Assembly: GCF_050942215.1 (NCBI RefSeq)
Contig: NZ_CP192056.1
Span: forward strand, 2,790,001 to 2,854,000
DNA: 64,000 nucleotides
DNA from: Sphaerimonospora sp050942215
GTDB lineage: Bacteria; Actinomycetota; Actinomycetes; Streptosporangiales; Streptosporangiaceae
Direction of reading: 5' to 3'
The position numbers and the translations under genes were made by a program. How positions within the stretch are numbered: position 1 is the first letter of the stretch; every line of letters begins with the position of its first letter. Shown here in pieces: positions 36,306 to 44,902 of the stretch. The notes under the pieces were generated by a model. It was not told the origin of the DNA. It made no database searches and saw nothing but the letters and a program-made list of their open reading frames with translations.

Positions 36306-37535
36306 TCAGGGGCCGCCGGCGCCCTGCTCGGCCTCCTCCGCGCATTCGCCGCCCAGCGGCGTCCCGGTGGAATCGGCGTAGGCACGGATGATCCGCTGGG
36401 CCGCGATGACGTCGCGCAGCGCCCCGCCGAGTCCGGTGAGCGGCGGCTCGTCCTGGGTGACGAACCGGTGGAAGGCGACGAGCTGCCGCTCGAAGGCCTC
36501 GGCGACGTCCAGGAAGACCGTCGTCCGCTCGGTGGTTCCCACGCGCGACCTGACGGAGAGCCGGGTCGGCGCGTTGAGCAGGTAGGGGGAGGGGAAGCAC
36601 AGCTCCAGTGAGCCGTGCTCGTGGTGCAGCGTCACCGACTCGTGGTAGGCGGGGTAGCTCGGCAGGTAGTGCCAGCGCAGGCCGTACCTGCCGTGACCGG
36701 CGGCGGCCGGCGTCCCGGGCAGGGTCCCGGTCACCTCGATCGACGGCGGGAAGGCGTCAGGCGGCCACACGGCCACGTGGTCCACGGTCGGCGGGATCCG
36801 GGTGTCCTGCCCCCGGGAGTGCCGCTGACGCGGCCGCTGAGATGACCATGGGGACGGCCCCGGGGACGGCTCGGCGAACAGCCGCATGAGCGCCAGTTCG
36901 TGGCTCACGCTCCCCAGCAAAATCTCGGAGTAGAGGCGGCGCAGCCGATCCGGCGCGGCGCCGATGGCGGCGGTGACCGACCGCTCCGCGGCCTCCAGGT
37001 AGGGGGCGAGCCGCTCGGGACGGGGGGATCCGGACGCCCGCACGCGGGCGAACAGACGCTGGGACTCCTCGGAGGGATGCAGCACGGTGACGTCCAGATG
37101 GCGCACGCACTCCGGGCCGCCGACCTCGTGGAGGCACTCCAGCAGCCGCTGGACCGCGGGGTCGTACTGCTTCATGTAGCCGACCATCAGCCGGGCCTCG
37201 CCCGCCGCCGCCAGGTCGCGCACCTCGGCACGGCTGTAGGCCAGTGGCTTCTCGCACAGCACCCAGTGGCCGCGCTCCAGCGCGGCCCGCACGAGGGGGC
37301 CGTGACCGCCGGGGGTGAGCACGAGCACCGCCTCGACGCCGCCCGCGTCCAGCATCTCGGCCGGGTCGCCGTACGCCCGCGCGCCGAGCCAGCGGCCGAC
37401 CTCACCGGCATGGTCGCGGTCCAGGTCGCACACGGCGGCCACCTGGAACATGTCCCACCGCCGGGCCAGCAGTGGCAGGTAGACGACCTGCGCGACCACG
37501 CCAAGCCCGACGACGCCCACCCTCAACGTGTCCAT
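36306..37535 (-). CDS. Gfo/Idh/MocA-family NAD(P)-dependent oxidoreductase
   Basis: A 409-residue sugar/inositol dehydrogenase-like protein. The N-terminal Rossmann domain has VGVVGLGVVAQVVYLPLL and the family-signature VLCEKPLAYS (about residues 89-98), and MVGYMKQYDPAV follows at 115-126. The C-terminal half has an insertion of about 30 polar residues rich in Ser, Pro and Arg (about 224-253) not usual for the family. The His of the classical catalytic EKP...D/H pair could not be placed with certainty. ATG 37535 follows a GGGGGCGGGGG run. It lies opposite in direction between pup and prcB, so it breaks the usual pup-prcB-prcA string. Substrate unknown. Confidence 0.85.
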   Translation of the reverse strand: MDTLRVGVVGLGVVAQVVYLPLLARRWDMFQVAAVCDLDRDHAGEVGRWLGARAYGDPAEMLDAGGVEAVLVLTPGGHGPLVRAALERGHWVLCEKPLAYSRAEVRDLAAAGEARLMVGYMKQYDPAVQRLLECLHEVGGPECVRHLDVTVLHPSEESQRLFARVRASGSPRPERLAPYLEAAERSVTAAIGAAPDRLRRLYSEILLGSVSHELALMRLFAEPSPGPSPWSSQRPRQRHSRGQDTRIPPTVDHVAVWPPDAFPPSIEVTGTLPGTPAAAGHGRYGLRWHYLPSYPAYHESVTLHHEHGSLELCFPSPYLLNAPTRLSVRSRVGTTERTTVFLDVAEAFERQLVAFHRFVTQDEPPLTGLGGALRDVIAAQRIIRAYADSTGTPLGGECAEEAEQGAGGP

Positions 37536-37704
37536 GGCCCCCGCCCCCCGCGTCACATTTTCACGGCATCACCGTCCCCAGGCCGGAACTCGTGGAAACC
37601 GTACGGCTCGGCCGCCGGTTCGCGTTCAGCTGATCGGGAAGAGTGCAACGAGTGGGGAGACATGAGTAGGGTCGGGCTAACAACGCACGCTTGGAGGGAG
37701 TCGC

Positions 37705-38541
37705 GTGGCATCTCAGCAGGCCTGGATGAACCACCTCTTCACTAACACGGGGTCGTCGTCGTTCACCGAGTTTCTCGGGGCCTATGCCCCGAATCTGCTG
37801 CCCACCCGGGAACGGGCGCTGGCGGCGCCGGTAGGCGACCAGATCCCGCACGCGACCACGATCGTCGCGGTGACCTGCGCAGGCGGAGTCGTCATGGCAG
37901 GTGACCGGCGCGCGACCTCCGGAAACATCATCTCGCAGCGGGACATCGAGAAGGTCTTCCGCACCGACGACTATTCCTGCATGGGCATCGCGGGCACCGC
38001 GAGCATGGGTCTGGAGGTGGCCCGGCTCTTCCGTGTGGAGCTGGAGCACTACGAGAAGACGGAGGGCAGGTCGCTGTCCACCGAGGGCAAGGCACAGCGC
38101 CTGGCCACCATGATCCGTGGAAATCTGGGCATGGCGATGCAGGGCCTGGCGGTCGTCCCGCTGTTCGCGGCGTACGACGAGAGCGCGGGCAAGGGCCGCA
38201 TCTTCAGCTACGACGTGGGCGGCGGGCCGTACGAGCAGCACGATCACCACTCGATCGGCTCGGGTTCGATCTTCGCCAGGGGTTCGCTGAAGAAGCTGTA
38301 CCGGCCGGACTCGACCCCACGGGTCGCGGCGCTGGCGTGCCTGCACGCGCTCTACGACGCGGCCGACGACGACTCGGCGACCGGCGGGCCCGACGTCACG
38401 AGGAAGATCTGGCCGGTGGTCGTCCTGATCACCGAGGACGGGTTCCGCCGACTGCCGGACGAGGAGGTCGCCGAGCTCGTCCAGTCCATGCTGGAGGGGC
38501 GGATGACCGATCCAGAAGGCCCGACCGCGCCGCTGCGCTGA
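37705..38541 (+). CDS. prcB: 20S proteasome beta subunit PrcB
   Basis: Catalytic subunit of the proteasome. The 278-residue precursor has a 50-residue propeptide ending PHA, and maturation should expose Thr 51 (TTIVAVT). The catalytic set follows: Asp in MAGDRRAT and Lys region after it, the [14 protein letters not shown] strand, and the late [10 protein letters not shown] and [10 protein letters not shown] that contact neighbouring subunits. GTG 37705 follows GGAGGGAG. prcA follows after 20 bases. The mature core takes seven beta subunits per ring sandwiched by alpha rings and receives substrates from Mpa. Confidence 0.98.
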   Translation: MASQQAWMNHLFTNTGSSSFTEFLGAYAPNLLPTRERALAAPVGDQIPHATTIVAVTCAGGVVMAGDRRATSGNIISQRDIEKVFRTDDYSCMGIAGTASMGLEVARLFRVELEHYEKTEGRSLSTEGKAQRLATMIRGNLGMAMQGLAVVPLFAAYDESAGKGRIFSYDVGGGPYEQHDHHSIGSGSIFARGSLKKLYRPDSTPRVAALACLHALYDAADDDSATGGPDVTRKIWPVVVLITEDGFRRLPDEEVAELVQSMLEGRMTDPEGPTAPLR

Positions 38542-38561
38542 CGTAGAGAGGATCACCCCCG

Positions 38562-39398
38562 GTGTCCATGCCCTTTGGATATGCCTCACCCGAGCAGATC
38601 ATGCGGGACAGGGCGGAGTATGCGCGTAAGGGCATCGCGCGTGGCCGCAGCGTGGTCGTCATGCAGTACGCGGACGGCATCCTGTTCGTGGCCCCCAACC
38701 CGTCCAAGGCCCTCCACAAGATCAGCGAGATCTACGACCGCATAGGATTCGCCGCGGTCGGGCGGTACAACGAGTTCGAGTCGCTCCGCCTGGCCGGCAT
38801 CCGCTACGCGGACATCAACGGATACACCTTCAACCGCAACGACGTGACCGGCAGGGGGCTCGCCAACCTCTACGCCCAGCAGCTCGGGATGATCTTCACG
38901 GAGTCGATCAAGTCGCTGGAGGTGGAGATCGTCGTGGCCGAGGTCGGGGAGACCCCGGCCGACGACCAGATCTACCGGCTCACCTTCGACGGATCGGTCT
39001 TCGACGAGCAGGGGATGGCCGTCATAGGCGGTCAGTCCGACGCGGTGGCCGGACGGCTCAAGGAGCGGTACCGGGACGGGCTGCCGCTGCCGCGCGCGCT
39101 CGACGCGGCCCTGGCCGCGCTGACCGAGCCGGGCGGCGAACGGCCGCCGACCACCCAGCTGGAGGTGGCGGTCCTCGACCGGGGCAGGGAGCACCGCAAG
39201 TTCCTCCGGCTCACCGGCGCGCGCCTGGAGCGGCTGCTGGCCGAGGCGGCGGCCCAGGAGGCTCAGGAGGCCCCGGAGAGCCCGGAGAGCCCGGAGAGCC
39301 CGGAGAGCCCGGGAACCGGGGAAGAGGGCGCGGCCCCGGACGGCGGGGCGCCGCCGACCGCGCCGGAGGGCGACATCGACACGGGCTCACCCGAGTAG
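38562..39398 (+). CDS. prcA: 20S proteasome alpha subunit PrcA
   Basis: Non-catalytic outer-ring subunit that forms the gate and binds the Mpa tail. The 278-residue protein starts [20 protein letters not shown], the typical alpha-subunit N-terminus, and has [20 protein letters not shown] and [20 protein letters not shown]. The C-terminal 45 residues are disordered, acidic and Pro-rich, with four tandem PES units encoded by a 9-bp DNA repeat; the tail is longer than in M. tuberculosis PrcA. GTG 38562 is about ten bases after AGAGAGG; an ATG two codons later is also possible. It is cotranscribed with prcB. Confidence 0.97.
   Translation: MSMPFGYASPEQIMRDRAEYARKGIARGRSVVVMQYADGILFVAPNPSKALHKISEIYDRIGFAAVGRYNEFESLRLAGIRYADINGYTFNRNDVTGRGLANLYAQQLGMIFTESIKSLEVEIVVAEVGETPADDQIYRLTFDGSVFDEQGMAVIGGQSDAVAGRLKERYRDGLPLPRALDAALAALTEPGGERPPTTQLEVAVLDRGREHRKFLRLTGARLERLLAEAAAQEAQEAPESPESPESPESPGTGEEGAAPDGGAPPTAPEGDIDTGSPE
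39272..39307 (+). repeat. Four exact 9-bp tandem repeats in the prcA tail
   Basis: CCCGGAGAG is repeated four times, encoding Pro-Glu-Ser units in the disordered C-terminus of PrcA. Prone to copy-number change by replication slippage, always in frame. Confidence 0.85.
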
Positions 39399-39473
39399 AC
39401 CCAAGCCGGGCCGGAGCCGCCGGACCGCCGGGAGACGATGATCGAGGTGGTCACAACCAGATCGGGAGTTCGC

Positions 39474-39479
39474 TAGTCT
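39474..39479 (+). promoter_or_regulatory. -10 hexamer upstream of lipoprotein gene
   Basis: TAGTCT ends nine bases before the ATG at 39489 and no ribosome-binding site is present, giving a leader of at most a few bases. Confidence 0.45.
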
Positions 39480-39488
39480 CATCCGGTT

Positions 39489-40160
39489 ATGACAACAGTT
39501 GACCTTTTCCGGCGGGCGGCGGTTCCGGCCGCTGCCGCTGCCGTACTCCTCTCCCTGACCGCCTGCTCCGGCGAGGCGGGCTCCCCCGTGGCCGCGACCG
39601 CGACGGTCACGGTCACGGCGACGCCGGCCGAGCCGTCCGCCGAGGCTCCGCCGGAGGAGCCGGAGGGCTCGGCGAGTCCCTCGGCCGGGCCGGTCGACCA
39701 GCCGGCCGAGGACGATGAGCGGCAGCCGATTTCGGACAAGACCCCGGCGGTGTTCGGCGAGGTCTTCCAGTTCGATCCCGGCCACGACTTCACCAAGGGC
39801 ATCAGCCCGAGCCGCGACGGCGTCCTGCGCGGCGAGATGAGGGCGATGAACGACGCGAACGTGGCCGAGTACGTCCCGGTCCGCTGGGTGCCGGAATACG
39901 GCGGCTCGACCTCGGGCCACTTCGAGGGCCCGCCGGAGGGCGACGTGACGGCCTTCGCCGCGCCGATCGCCCAGAACGTCGTCTTCCTCAGCGCCGTCGG
40001 CTGTGACGGGAAGGACCAGACGATCGACAGCAACTATGTGGGAACCCAGCGCTGCTCCCGGGACAGGCTGATCTCCCTGGCCGACAAGGGCGGGCTGTAC
40101 GGGCTGATCACGGTGAAGAATCGCCAGATAGTGAAGGTCGTCGAGATCTACACGTCCTGA
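39489..40160 (+). CDS. Putative lipoprotein of unknown function
   Basis: A 223-residue exported protein. It has a signal with Arg-Arg at residues 8-9, an Ala-rich core and the lipobox LTAC (lipidated Cys 26), then a low-complexity Thr/Pro/Glu/Ser linker (about residues 35-80), then a compact domain of about 140 residues with two cysteines (SAVGCDGKD and TQRCSRDR) that may form a disulfide. No family was recognised. It sits between prcA and pafA on the same strand with its own promoter (TAGTCT at 39474), so it is not clearly part of the proteasome operon. The twin arginines lack the usual Tat context, so Sec export is as likely. Confidence 0.75.
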   Translation: MTTVDLFRRAAVPAAAAAVLLSLTACSGEAGSPVAATATVTVTATPAEPSAEAPPEEPEGSASPSAGPVDQPAEDDERQPISDKTPAVFGEVFQFDPGHDFTKGISPSRDGVLRGEMRAMNDANVAEYVPVRWVPEYGGSTSGHFEGPPEGDVTAFAAPIAQNVVFLSAVGCDGKDQTIDSNYVGTQRCSRDRLISLADKGGLYGLITVKNRQIVKVVEIYTS

Positions 40161-40166
40161 TCACTG

Positions 40167-40194
40167 TTCGACTGCCCGTTTCGGGGAATAGGGT
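40167..40194 (+). promoter_or_regulatory. Promoter of a leaderless pafA transcript
   Basis: TTCGAC (40167) and TAGGGT (40189) are 16 bases apart; the -10 box ends six bases before the ATG at 40201. Confidence 0.6.
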
Positions 40195-40200
40195 TAGGTG

Positions 40201-41559
40201 ATGGATCGACGCATCTTCGGGCTGGAGAACGAGTACGGCGTCACCTGCACGTTTCGCGGGCAGCGGAGGCTGTCACCGGACGAGGTGGCGCGGTACCTGT
40301 TCCGGCGAGTGGTGTCCTGGGGCCGATCAAGCAACGTCTTCCTGCGCAACGGTGCGCGCCTCTACCTCGACGTGGGCAGCCATCCGGAGTACGCCACCCC
40401 GGAGTGCGACAACGTCGTGGAACTGGTGACACACGACAAGGCGGGTGAGCGCATCCTGGAAGGTCTCCTCGTGGACGCCGAGAAGCGGCTCCGCGAGGAG
40501 GGCATCGCGGGAGACATCTACCTGTTCAAGAACAACACGGACTCGGCCGGCAACTCCTACGGCTGCCACGAGAACTACCTGGTCGGGCGGCACGGCGAGT
40601 TCGGCCGGCTGGCCGATGTCCTCATTCCGTACCTGGTGACCCGGCAGATAATCTGCGGCGCGGGAAAAGTGCTGCAGACCCCGCGCGGCGCGGTCTACTG
40701 CGTCTCGCAGCGGGCCGAGCACATCTGGGAGGGCGTCTCCTCGGCGACCACCCGGTCCCGGCCCATCATCAACACCAGGGACGAGCCGCACGCCGACGCC
40801 GAGCGGTTCCGCCGGCTCCACGTGATCGTCGGCGACTCGAACATGAGCGAGACCACCATGCTGCTCAAGGTCGGCGCGACCGACCTCGTGCTGCGCATGA
40901 TCGAGGCAGGCGTGGTGATGCGGGACCTGTCGCTGGAGAACCCGATCCGGGCCATCCGCGAGGTCTCCCACGACATGACCGGCAGACGGCGGGTCCGGCT
41001 GGCCAACGGGCGGGAGGCCTCGTCGCTGGAGATCCAGCAGGAGTACCTCACCAAGGCGAGCGACTTCGTCGAGCGCCGCGGCGGCGACGAGATCAGCAAG
41101 CGGGTTCTGGAGCTGTGGGAGCGCACGCTCAGGGCGGTGGAGACCGGTGATCTCGACCTCGTCTCCCGGGAGATCGACTGGGTCACCAAGTACCAGATGA
41201 TTGAACGTTACAGGCAGAAGTACGACCTGCCGCTGTCGTCGCCCCGGGTCGCACAGCTCGATCTGGCCTACCACGACGTGCACCGCAAGCGCGGGCTCTT
41301 CTACCTCCTGCAGAAGCGCGGGGCGGTCGAGCGCGTGGCGAGCGACGTCAAGATCTTCGAGGCGAAGTCGGTTCCGCCGCAGACCACGAGGGCCAAGCTG
41401 CGCGGAGAGTTCATCCGCAGGGCCCAGGAGAAGCGGCGCGACTTCACGGTCGACTGGGTGCACCTGAAGCTCAACGATCAGGCCCAGCGCACCGTGCTGT
41501 GCAAGGATCCGTTCCGCAGCGTGGACGAGCGGGTCGAGAAGCTGATCGCCGGAATGTGA
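40201..41559 (+). CDS. pafA: Pup-protein ligase PafA
   Basis: Links the gamma-carboxylate of the C-terminal Glu of Pup to lysines of target proteins, using ATP. The 452-residue protein has FGLENEYGV with the metal-binding Glu 9, [20 protein letters not shown] with catalytic Asp 57, [39 protein letters not shown] and a C-terminal Pup-binding small domain. It lacks the Dop loop, which separates it from its paralogue at 33352. ATG 40201 is six bases after TAGGGT with TTCGAC 16 bases further up, and has no ribosome-binding site, so a leaderless mRNA is likely; a GTG one codon upstream is also in frame. A hairpin terminator follows at 41580. Confidence 0.98.
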   Translation: MDRRIFGLENEYGVTCTFRGQRRLSPDEVARYLFRRVVSWGRSSNVFLRNGARLYLDVGSHPEYATPECDNVVELVTHDKAGERILEGLLVDAEKRLREEGIAGDIYLFKNNTDSAGNSYGCHENYLVGRHGEFGRLADVLIPYLVTRQIICGAGKVLQTPRGAVYCVSQRAEHIWEGVSSATTRSRPIINTRDEPHADAERFRRLHVIVGDSNMSETTMLLKVGATDLVLRMIEAGVVMRDLSLENPIRAIREVSHDMTGRRRVRLANGREASSLEIQQEYLTKASDFVERRGGDEISKRVLELWERTLRAVETGDLDLVSREIDWVTKYQMIERYRQKYDLPLSSPRVAQLDLAYHDVHRKRGLFYLLQKRGAVERVASDVKIFEAKSVPPQTTRAKLRGEFIRRAQEKRRDFTVDWVHLKLNDQAQRTVLCKDPFRSVDERVEKLIAGM

Positions 41560-41579
41560 TCCTTTACATCCGGCAGACG

Positions 41580-41609
41580 GTGGGTTCGGGTAGTGTTTCC
41601 CGGACCCAC
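41580..41609 (+). terminator. Hairpin terminator after pafA
   Basis: GTGGGTTCGGG and CCCGGACCCAC pair over 11 positions (one G-U) around the eight-base loop TAGTGTTT, followed by TTGTCTT. The loop also resembles a -10 box that could serve the next gene. Confidence 0.65.
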
Positions 41610-41632
41610 TTGTCTTCCTGAGGAAACCTCAC

Positions 41633-42622
41633 ATGCGCTGCCGCACGGCAATCGCCGCCGCCACCATTCCCCTGCTGTTCGCCGCGGCCTGCGGCACTGC
41701 TCAGCGGACCACCGCCACCGGTGAGAGTGCCTCCGCCGGTGCCTCCGCCGGTGCGTCCGGGCCCGTGGTCTCCGCTGACGACATCAAGGTGGAGGGACAG
41801 GTCGGGACGAAGCCCAACGTCACCTTCCCGGCAGGGAGCCCCGCCCTCACCTCGATCTCCCGCACGATCGTCGAGGGTGAGGGCGCGCCGGCCAAGGACG
41901 GGGACATGCTCACCGCGAACGTCACCGTCTACACCTGGGACGGCAAGGAGAACAAGTCCGGGGGCTCGGCCTACGACCAGGGCAGGGCGGAGTTCGTCAG
42001 CGTCAGCCCGCAGCTGCCCAAGCCGCTGCACGAGGCCCTGCTCGGCGCGAAGCCGGGTAGCCGCAAGCTGGCGGTCATCGCCAAGGACAGCCTGGAAGCC
42101 GGGCAGGTCGAGGAGGCCAAGAACCAGGGGGTCGACTTCGGCACCAGCAACCAGGTGTTGGTGATCGACGTCGTGGGGGCCGTGGCGAAGTCCGTGGAGG
42201 GCACCGCCGTCGATCCCGGCGTCAAGGGCGTCAAGCTGGACAATCCGGATGGGGGCAAGGCGCCCGCGCTGAACACCAAGACCGACGCGAAGCCGTCCGG
42301 CAAGCTCGTCGTCAAAACGGTGATCAAGGGCACCGGGCCCGAGGTCAAGGCCGGACAGCAGATCATGGCCCACTACGTGGGCAAGATCTGGGGCAGCGAC
42401 AAGCAGTTCGACTCGAGCTGGGACCGAGGCCAGCCGGCGTCCTTCGGTCTCGACCAGGTCGTGAAGGGCTGGTCCGAGGGCCTCACCGGCGTCACGGTCG
42501 GCAGCCGCGTGCTCCTCACGATCCCGCCGGACCTCGGGTACGGCAAGGACGGCAACGAGCAGGCCGGGATCAAGGGCACCGACACCCTGGTCTTCGTCGT
42601 CGACGTCCTCGGCGCCGCCTGA
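41633..42622 (+). CDS. FKBP-type peptidyl-prolyl isomerase lipoprotein
   Basis: A 329-residue exported proline isomerase. It has a lipoprotein signal ending AAAC (lipidated Cys 20), a Ser/Ala/Gly linker, a first, degenerate FKBP-like domain (about residues 75-185) and a second, complete one (about 225-328) with MAHYVGKIWGSDKQFDSSWD, VVKGWSEGLTGVTVGSRVLL and IPPDLGYGKDG. Aromatic residues for proline binding are present only in the second. Two-domain FKBP lipoproteins are common downstream of pafA in actinobacteria. It should act on folding of exported proteins at the outer face of the membrane. ATG 41633 follows GAGGAAA. Confidence 0.9.
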   Translation: MRCRTAIAAATIPLLFAAACGTAQRTTATGESASAGASAGASGPVVSADDIKVEGQVGTKPNVTFPAGSPALTSISRTIVEGEGAPAKDGDMLTANVTVYTWDGKENKSGGSAYDQGRAEFVSVSPQLPKPLHEALLGAKPGSRKLAVIAKDSLEAGQVEEAKNQGVDFGTSNQVLVIDVVGAVAKSVEGTAVDPGVKGVKLDNPDGGKAPALNTKTDAKPSGKLVVKTVIKGTGPEVKAGQQIMAHYVGKIWGSDKQFDSSWDRGQPASFGLDQVVKGWSEGLTGVTVGSRVLLTIPPDLGYGKDGNEQAGIKGTDTLVFVVDVLGAA

Positions 42623-42627
42623 CGGGT

Positions 42628-42650
42628 TTCCCAGGACCGGTCGCTGGGAA
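42628..42650. terminator. Hairpin downstream of the FKBP gene
   Basis: TTCCCAG and CTGGGAA form a perfect 7-bp stem with a nine-base loop just past the stop, with outer CGGG/CCCG able to extend it. Confidence 0.5.
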
Positions 42651-42697
42651 GACGAAGCCCGCACCGGCGACCGCGATGCCGCCGGCGCTCCGGGCGA

Positions 42698-42735
42698 TCC
42701 GGTGCGGCGTGCGTTCCGTCGCTTCACGCACCGGA
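42698..42735. repeat. 9-bp inverted repeat in the convergent gap
   Basis: TCCGGTGCG and CGCACCGGA are separated by 20 bases, between two convergent genes; probably part of a bidirectional stop region. Confidence 0.4.
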
Positions 42736-42821
42736 CCGGCCCGGGAGCACAGCGCGCGTTCCGCGGTTCGGAAGGCATCCGGCGGACGGCGCCCGCCCGG
42801 GCGATCCTGCGCCTCGGCCCG

Positions 42822-43907
42822 TTATGAGCCGAGCAGGTCGGCGGCGTGGCGGCCGGCGGCGGCGGAGGCCAGGAAGTAGGCGAGGTCCTCCTCCAGCCCG
42901 CGGCCCATCGTGGACAGCCGGACCGGTGCGGCCTTGAGCGCGTCGAGCAGCCCGTCGACGGGCACGGTGACGAGGTCGTGCCGTACGGCCAGGGGCGCGG
43001 CCTGCTCGCGCACCCGATCGCCCAGCTCACCGGGCAGCTCGGGCAGCACGACCCGGGCCGGGGCCAGCGCCACCCGGCCGTAGGCGGTGAGCGAGTGATG
43101 GGACACCCCGATGTGGCGGTCGCGCCGGTCGCCCTCGCTGATCCGCAGGGCGGCGACCGGCCGGCCCGACAGCACGGCGGTGGCGTTCACCGCCTCGCCG
43201 GCGCACACGCCGGAGAACCCCCAGCGCGTGCCGGTGCCGAGATTGCCCGGCCCCTGGGCCACCACGGCGACGTCGGCGTCCAGCACATGGCGGGCCGCGA
43301 GCAGCCCGGTGTGCAGGGTGACGGCCTCCAGATCGCCGCCGAACGCCTGCCCGACCGTGATCACCCCGCACAGCCACTCACGCGCCTTCAGCTCGGCGCA
43401 CGACATCGAGAACCACGCCGGCAGCGCGCCGCCGTCCTGCATCACGTACGCCACCCGGGGCCGCTCTCGGCCGCCGTCGCCTCCCGGGGCGTAGAGGCCG
43501 CACAGGATCGCGGGCAGCGCCGAGTGCAGGTCGGCGATCACGACCGGCATGCCGTCGAGCGAGTCGGCGTCCCTGAGCGCCTCGTGGTACGGCGAGCCCT
43601 GCTCATCCGCCCCCGCCACCGTCGCCTGCAGCGGCGTGTAGCGCGCCTTCACCAGATGTCCGGGGCCCGCGGGGTCCGGCGGCAGCCGGTCGGGCACCGC
43701 GACCACCATCGCGTACCCGCCCGTGCCGAGGCCCATGGCGAGCGCGGTCGTGTTGAGCAGTACGGCGTCGCCCGGTTCCGGCCGGCCCACCAGCGCGGGA
43801 TAGGCCAGCGCCCGGCACGCGCCGTCCGCGGTGGCGACCTCCAGCTCCACCGCCCCCGGCCACTCCCGCCGGACCCGCGTCACCTCGCCTTTGCGCCATC
43901 GGATCAC
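42822..43907 (-). CDS. DUF3866 family protein
   Basis: A 361-residue protein of a family with no assigned function, found mainly in actinobacteria and other Gram-positives. It opens with MIRWRKGEVTRVRR and has a glycine-rich core (NTTALAMGLGTGGYAMVV), a nucleotide-site-like stretch (VAQGPGNLGTGTRWGFSG) and GVSHHSLTAYGRVALAP. There is no signal peptide or membrane helix, so it is cytoplasmic. The GTG start at 43907 is six bases after TACCCT on its strand and has no ribosome-binding site, so a leaderless mRNA is likely. It is divergent from pafB, 38 bases away, a close arrangement that suggests shared control. Its place beside PafA and PafBC hints at, but does not prove, a link to the Pup or DNA-damage system. 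Confidence 0.85.
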   Translation of the reverse strand: MIRWRKGEVTRVRREWPGAVELEVATADGACRALAYPALVGRPEPGDAVLLNTTALAMGLGTGGYAMVVAVPDRLPPDPAGPGHLVKARYTPLQATVAGADEQGSPYHEALRDADSLDGMPVVIADLHSALPAILCGLYAPGGDGGRERPRVAYVMQDGGALPAWFSMSCAELKAREWLCGVITVGQAFGGDLEAVTLHTGLLAARHVLDADVAVVAQGPGNLGTGTRWGFSGVCAGEAVNATAVLSGRPVAALRISEGDRRDRHIGVSHHSLTAYGRVALAPARVVLPELPGELGDRVREQAAPLAVRHDLVTVPVDGLLDALKAAPVRLSTMGRGLEEDLAYFLASAAAGRHAADLLGS

Positions 43908-43913
43908 CAGGAA

Positions 43914-43919
43914 AGGGTA
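43914..43919 (-). promoter_or_regulatory. -10 hexamer of leaderless DUF3866 transcript
   Basis: On the minus strand TACCCT ends six bases before the GTG at 43907. Confidence 0.5.
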
Positions 43920-43945
43920 GCGTTCTCCTCGGAAGGGAGGCCCCC

Positions 43946-44902
43946 ATGTCGCGGCGGAAGACCGAGCGGCTGCTCAATCTGGTGATCTGCCTGCTCGCCA
44001 CGCACCGGCCGTTGAGCGCCGAGCAGATCAGGCACGCCGTCCCGGGTTACGACCCGGACAACGACGAGGCCTTCCAGCGCATGTTCGAACGCGACAAGAA
44101 CGAGCTGCGCGAGATCGGCATCCCGATCGAGGTGCACAAGGACCCCTGGGAGGACGATCCGGGCTATCGGATCCCGCGTGAGGCCTACGAGCTGCCCGAG
44201 ATCACCCTGGAGCCGGACGAGGCCGCCGTGCTCGGCCTGGCCGCCCAGGTCTGGCAGCGGGCCAGCCTCGCCGATGCGGCCGGCGGCGCGCTGCTCAAGC
44301 TCAGGGCCGGGGGCGTGCGGACCGATCTCGCGGAGAGCCCGCTGGAGCTGCGGCTGCACACCCGCGACCCGGCCTTCCCCACCCTGTGGGAGGCGGTGCG
44401 CGACCGGCGGGTGGTGACCTTCGACTACCGCTCGGCGGGCAGCGAGGCCGTGCTCACCCGGGTCGTCGAGCCGTGGGGCGTGGTGAGCCGCTACGGGAGG
44501 TGGTACGTCGTGGGGCACGACCGCGATCGGGACGCCTCCCGCGTCTTCCGGCTGAGCCGCATCACCGGCCGCGTGTCGACGGCGGGCCGCCCGGGGGCGT
44601 TCACCGTGCCCGATGGCGTCGATCTGCGGGCGATGGTCGGCTACCCCGAGCAGCCGGTCGAGCGGGTCGCGCTGGTTCTGGTACGGCAGGACACCTGCCA
44701 GGGTCTGCGCCACCTCGCCCGGGCCGTACGCACCGGGTCCGGCGGGTGGGACGAGGCCGAGGTGGTGTTCACCGACCCGGAACGGCTGGCGGGGTGGATC
44801 GCCAGCCTCGGCCCGCACGCGAAGGTCGTCGATCCGCCGGACGCTCGGGAGGCGGTCATCCGCCGGCTGAAGGGGGCGCAGAGGAAGGAGGCGCTGCGAT
44901 GA
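43946..44902 (+). CDS. pafB: PafB, WYL-domain transcription regulator
   Basis: With PafC it forms the activator of the LexA-independent DNA-damage response known from mycobacteria. The 318-residue protein has an N-terminal winged helix-turn-helix (RRKTERLLNLVICLLATHRP, then AEQIRHAVPGY), the central WYL domain (VTFDYRSAGS ... VVEPWGVVSRYGRWYVVGHD, where the WYL residues read RWYVVG) and a C-terminal WCX-type domain ending in a basic helix. WYL domains bind nucleic-acid signals. ATG 43946 follows AAGGGAGG. Its stop overlaps the pafC start by ATGA, so the two are made together. Confidence 0.95.
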   Translation: MSRRKTERLLNLVICLLATHRPLSAEQIRHAVPGYDPDNDEAFQRMFERDKNELREIGIPIEVHKDPWEDDPGYRIPREAYELPEITLEPDEAAVLGLAAQVWQRASLADAAGGALLKLRAGGVRTDLAESPLELRLHTRDPAFPTLWEAVRDRRVVTFDYRSAGSEAVLTRVVEPWGVVSRYGRWYVVGHDRDRDASRVFRLSRITGRVSTAGRPGAFTVPDGVDLRAMVGYPEQPVERVALVLVRQDTCQGLRHLARAVRTGSGGWDEAEVVFTDPERLAGWIASLGPHAKVVDPPDAREAVIRRLKGAQRKEALR

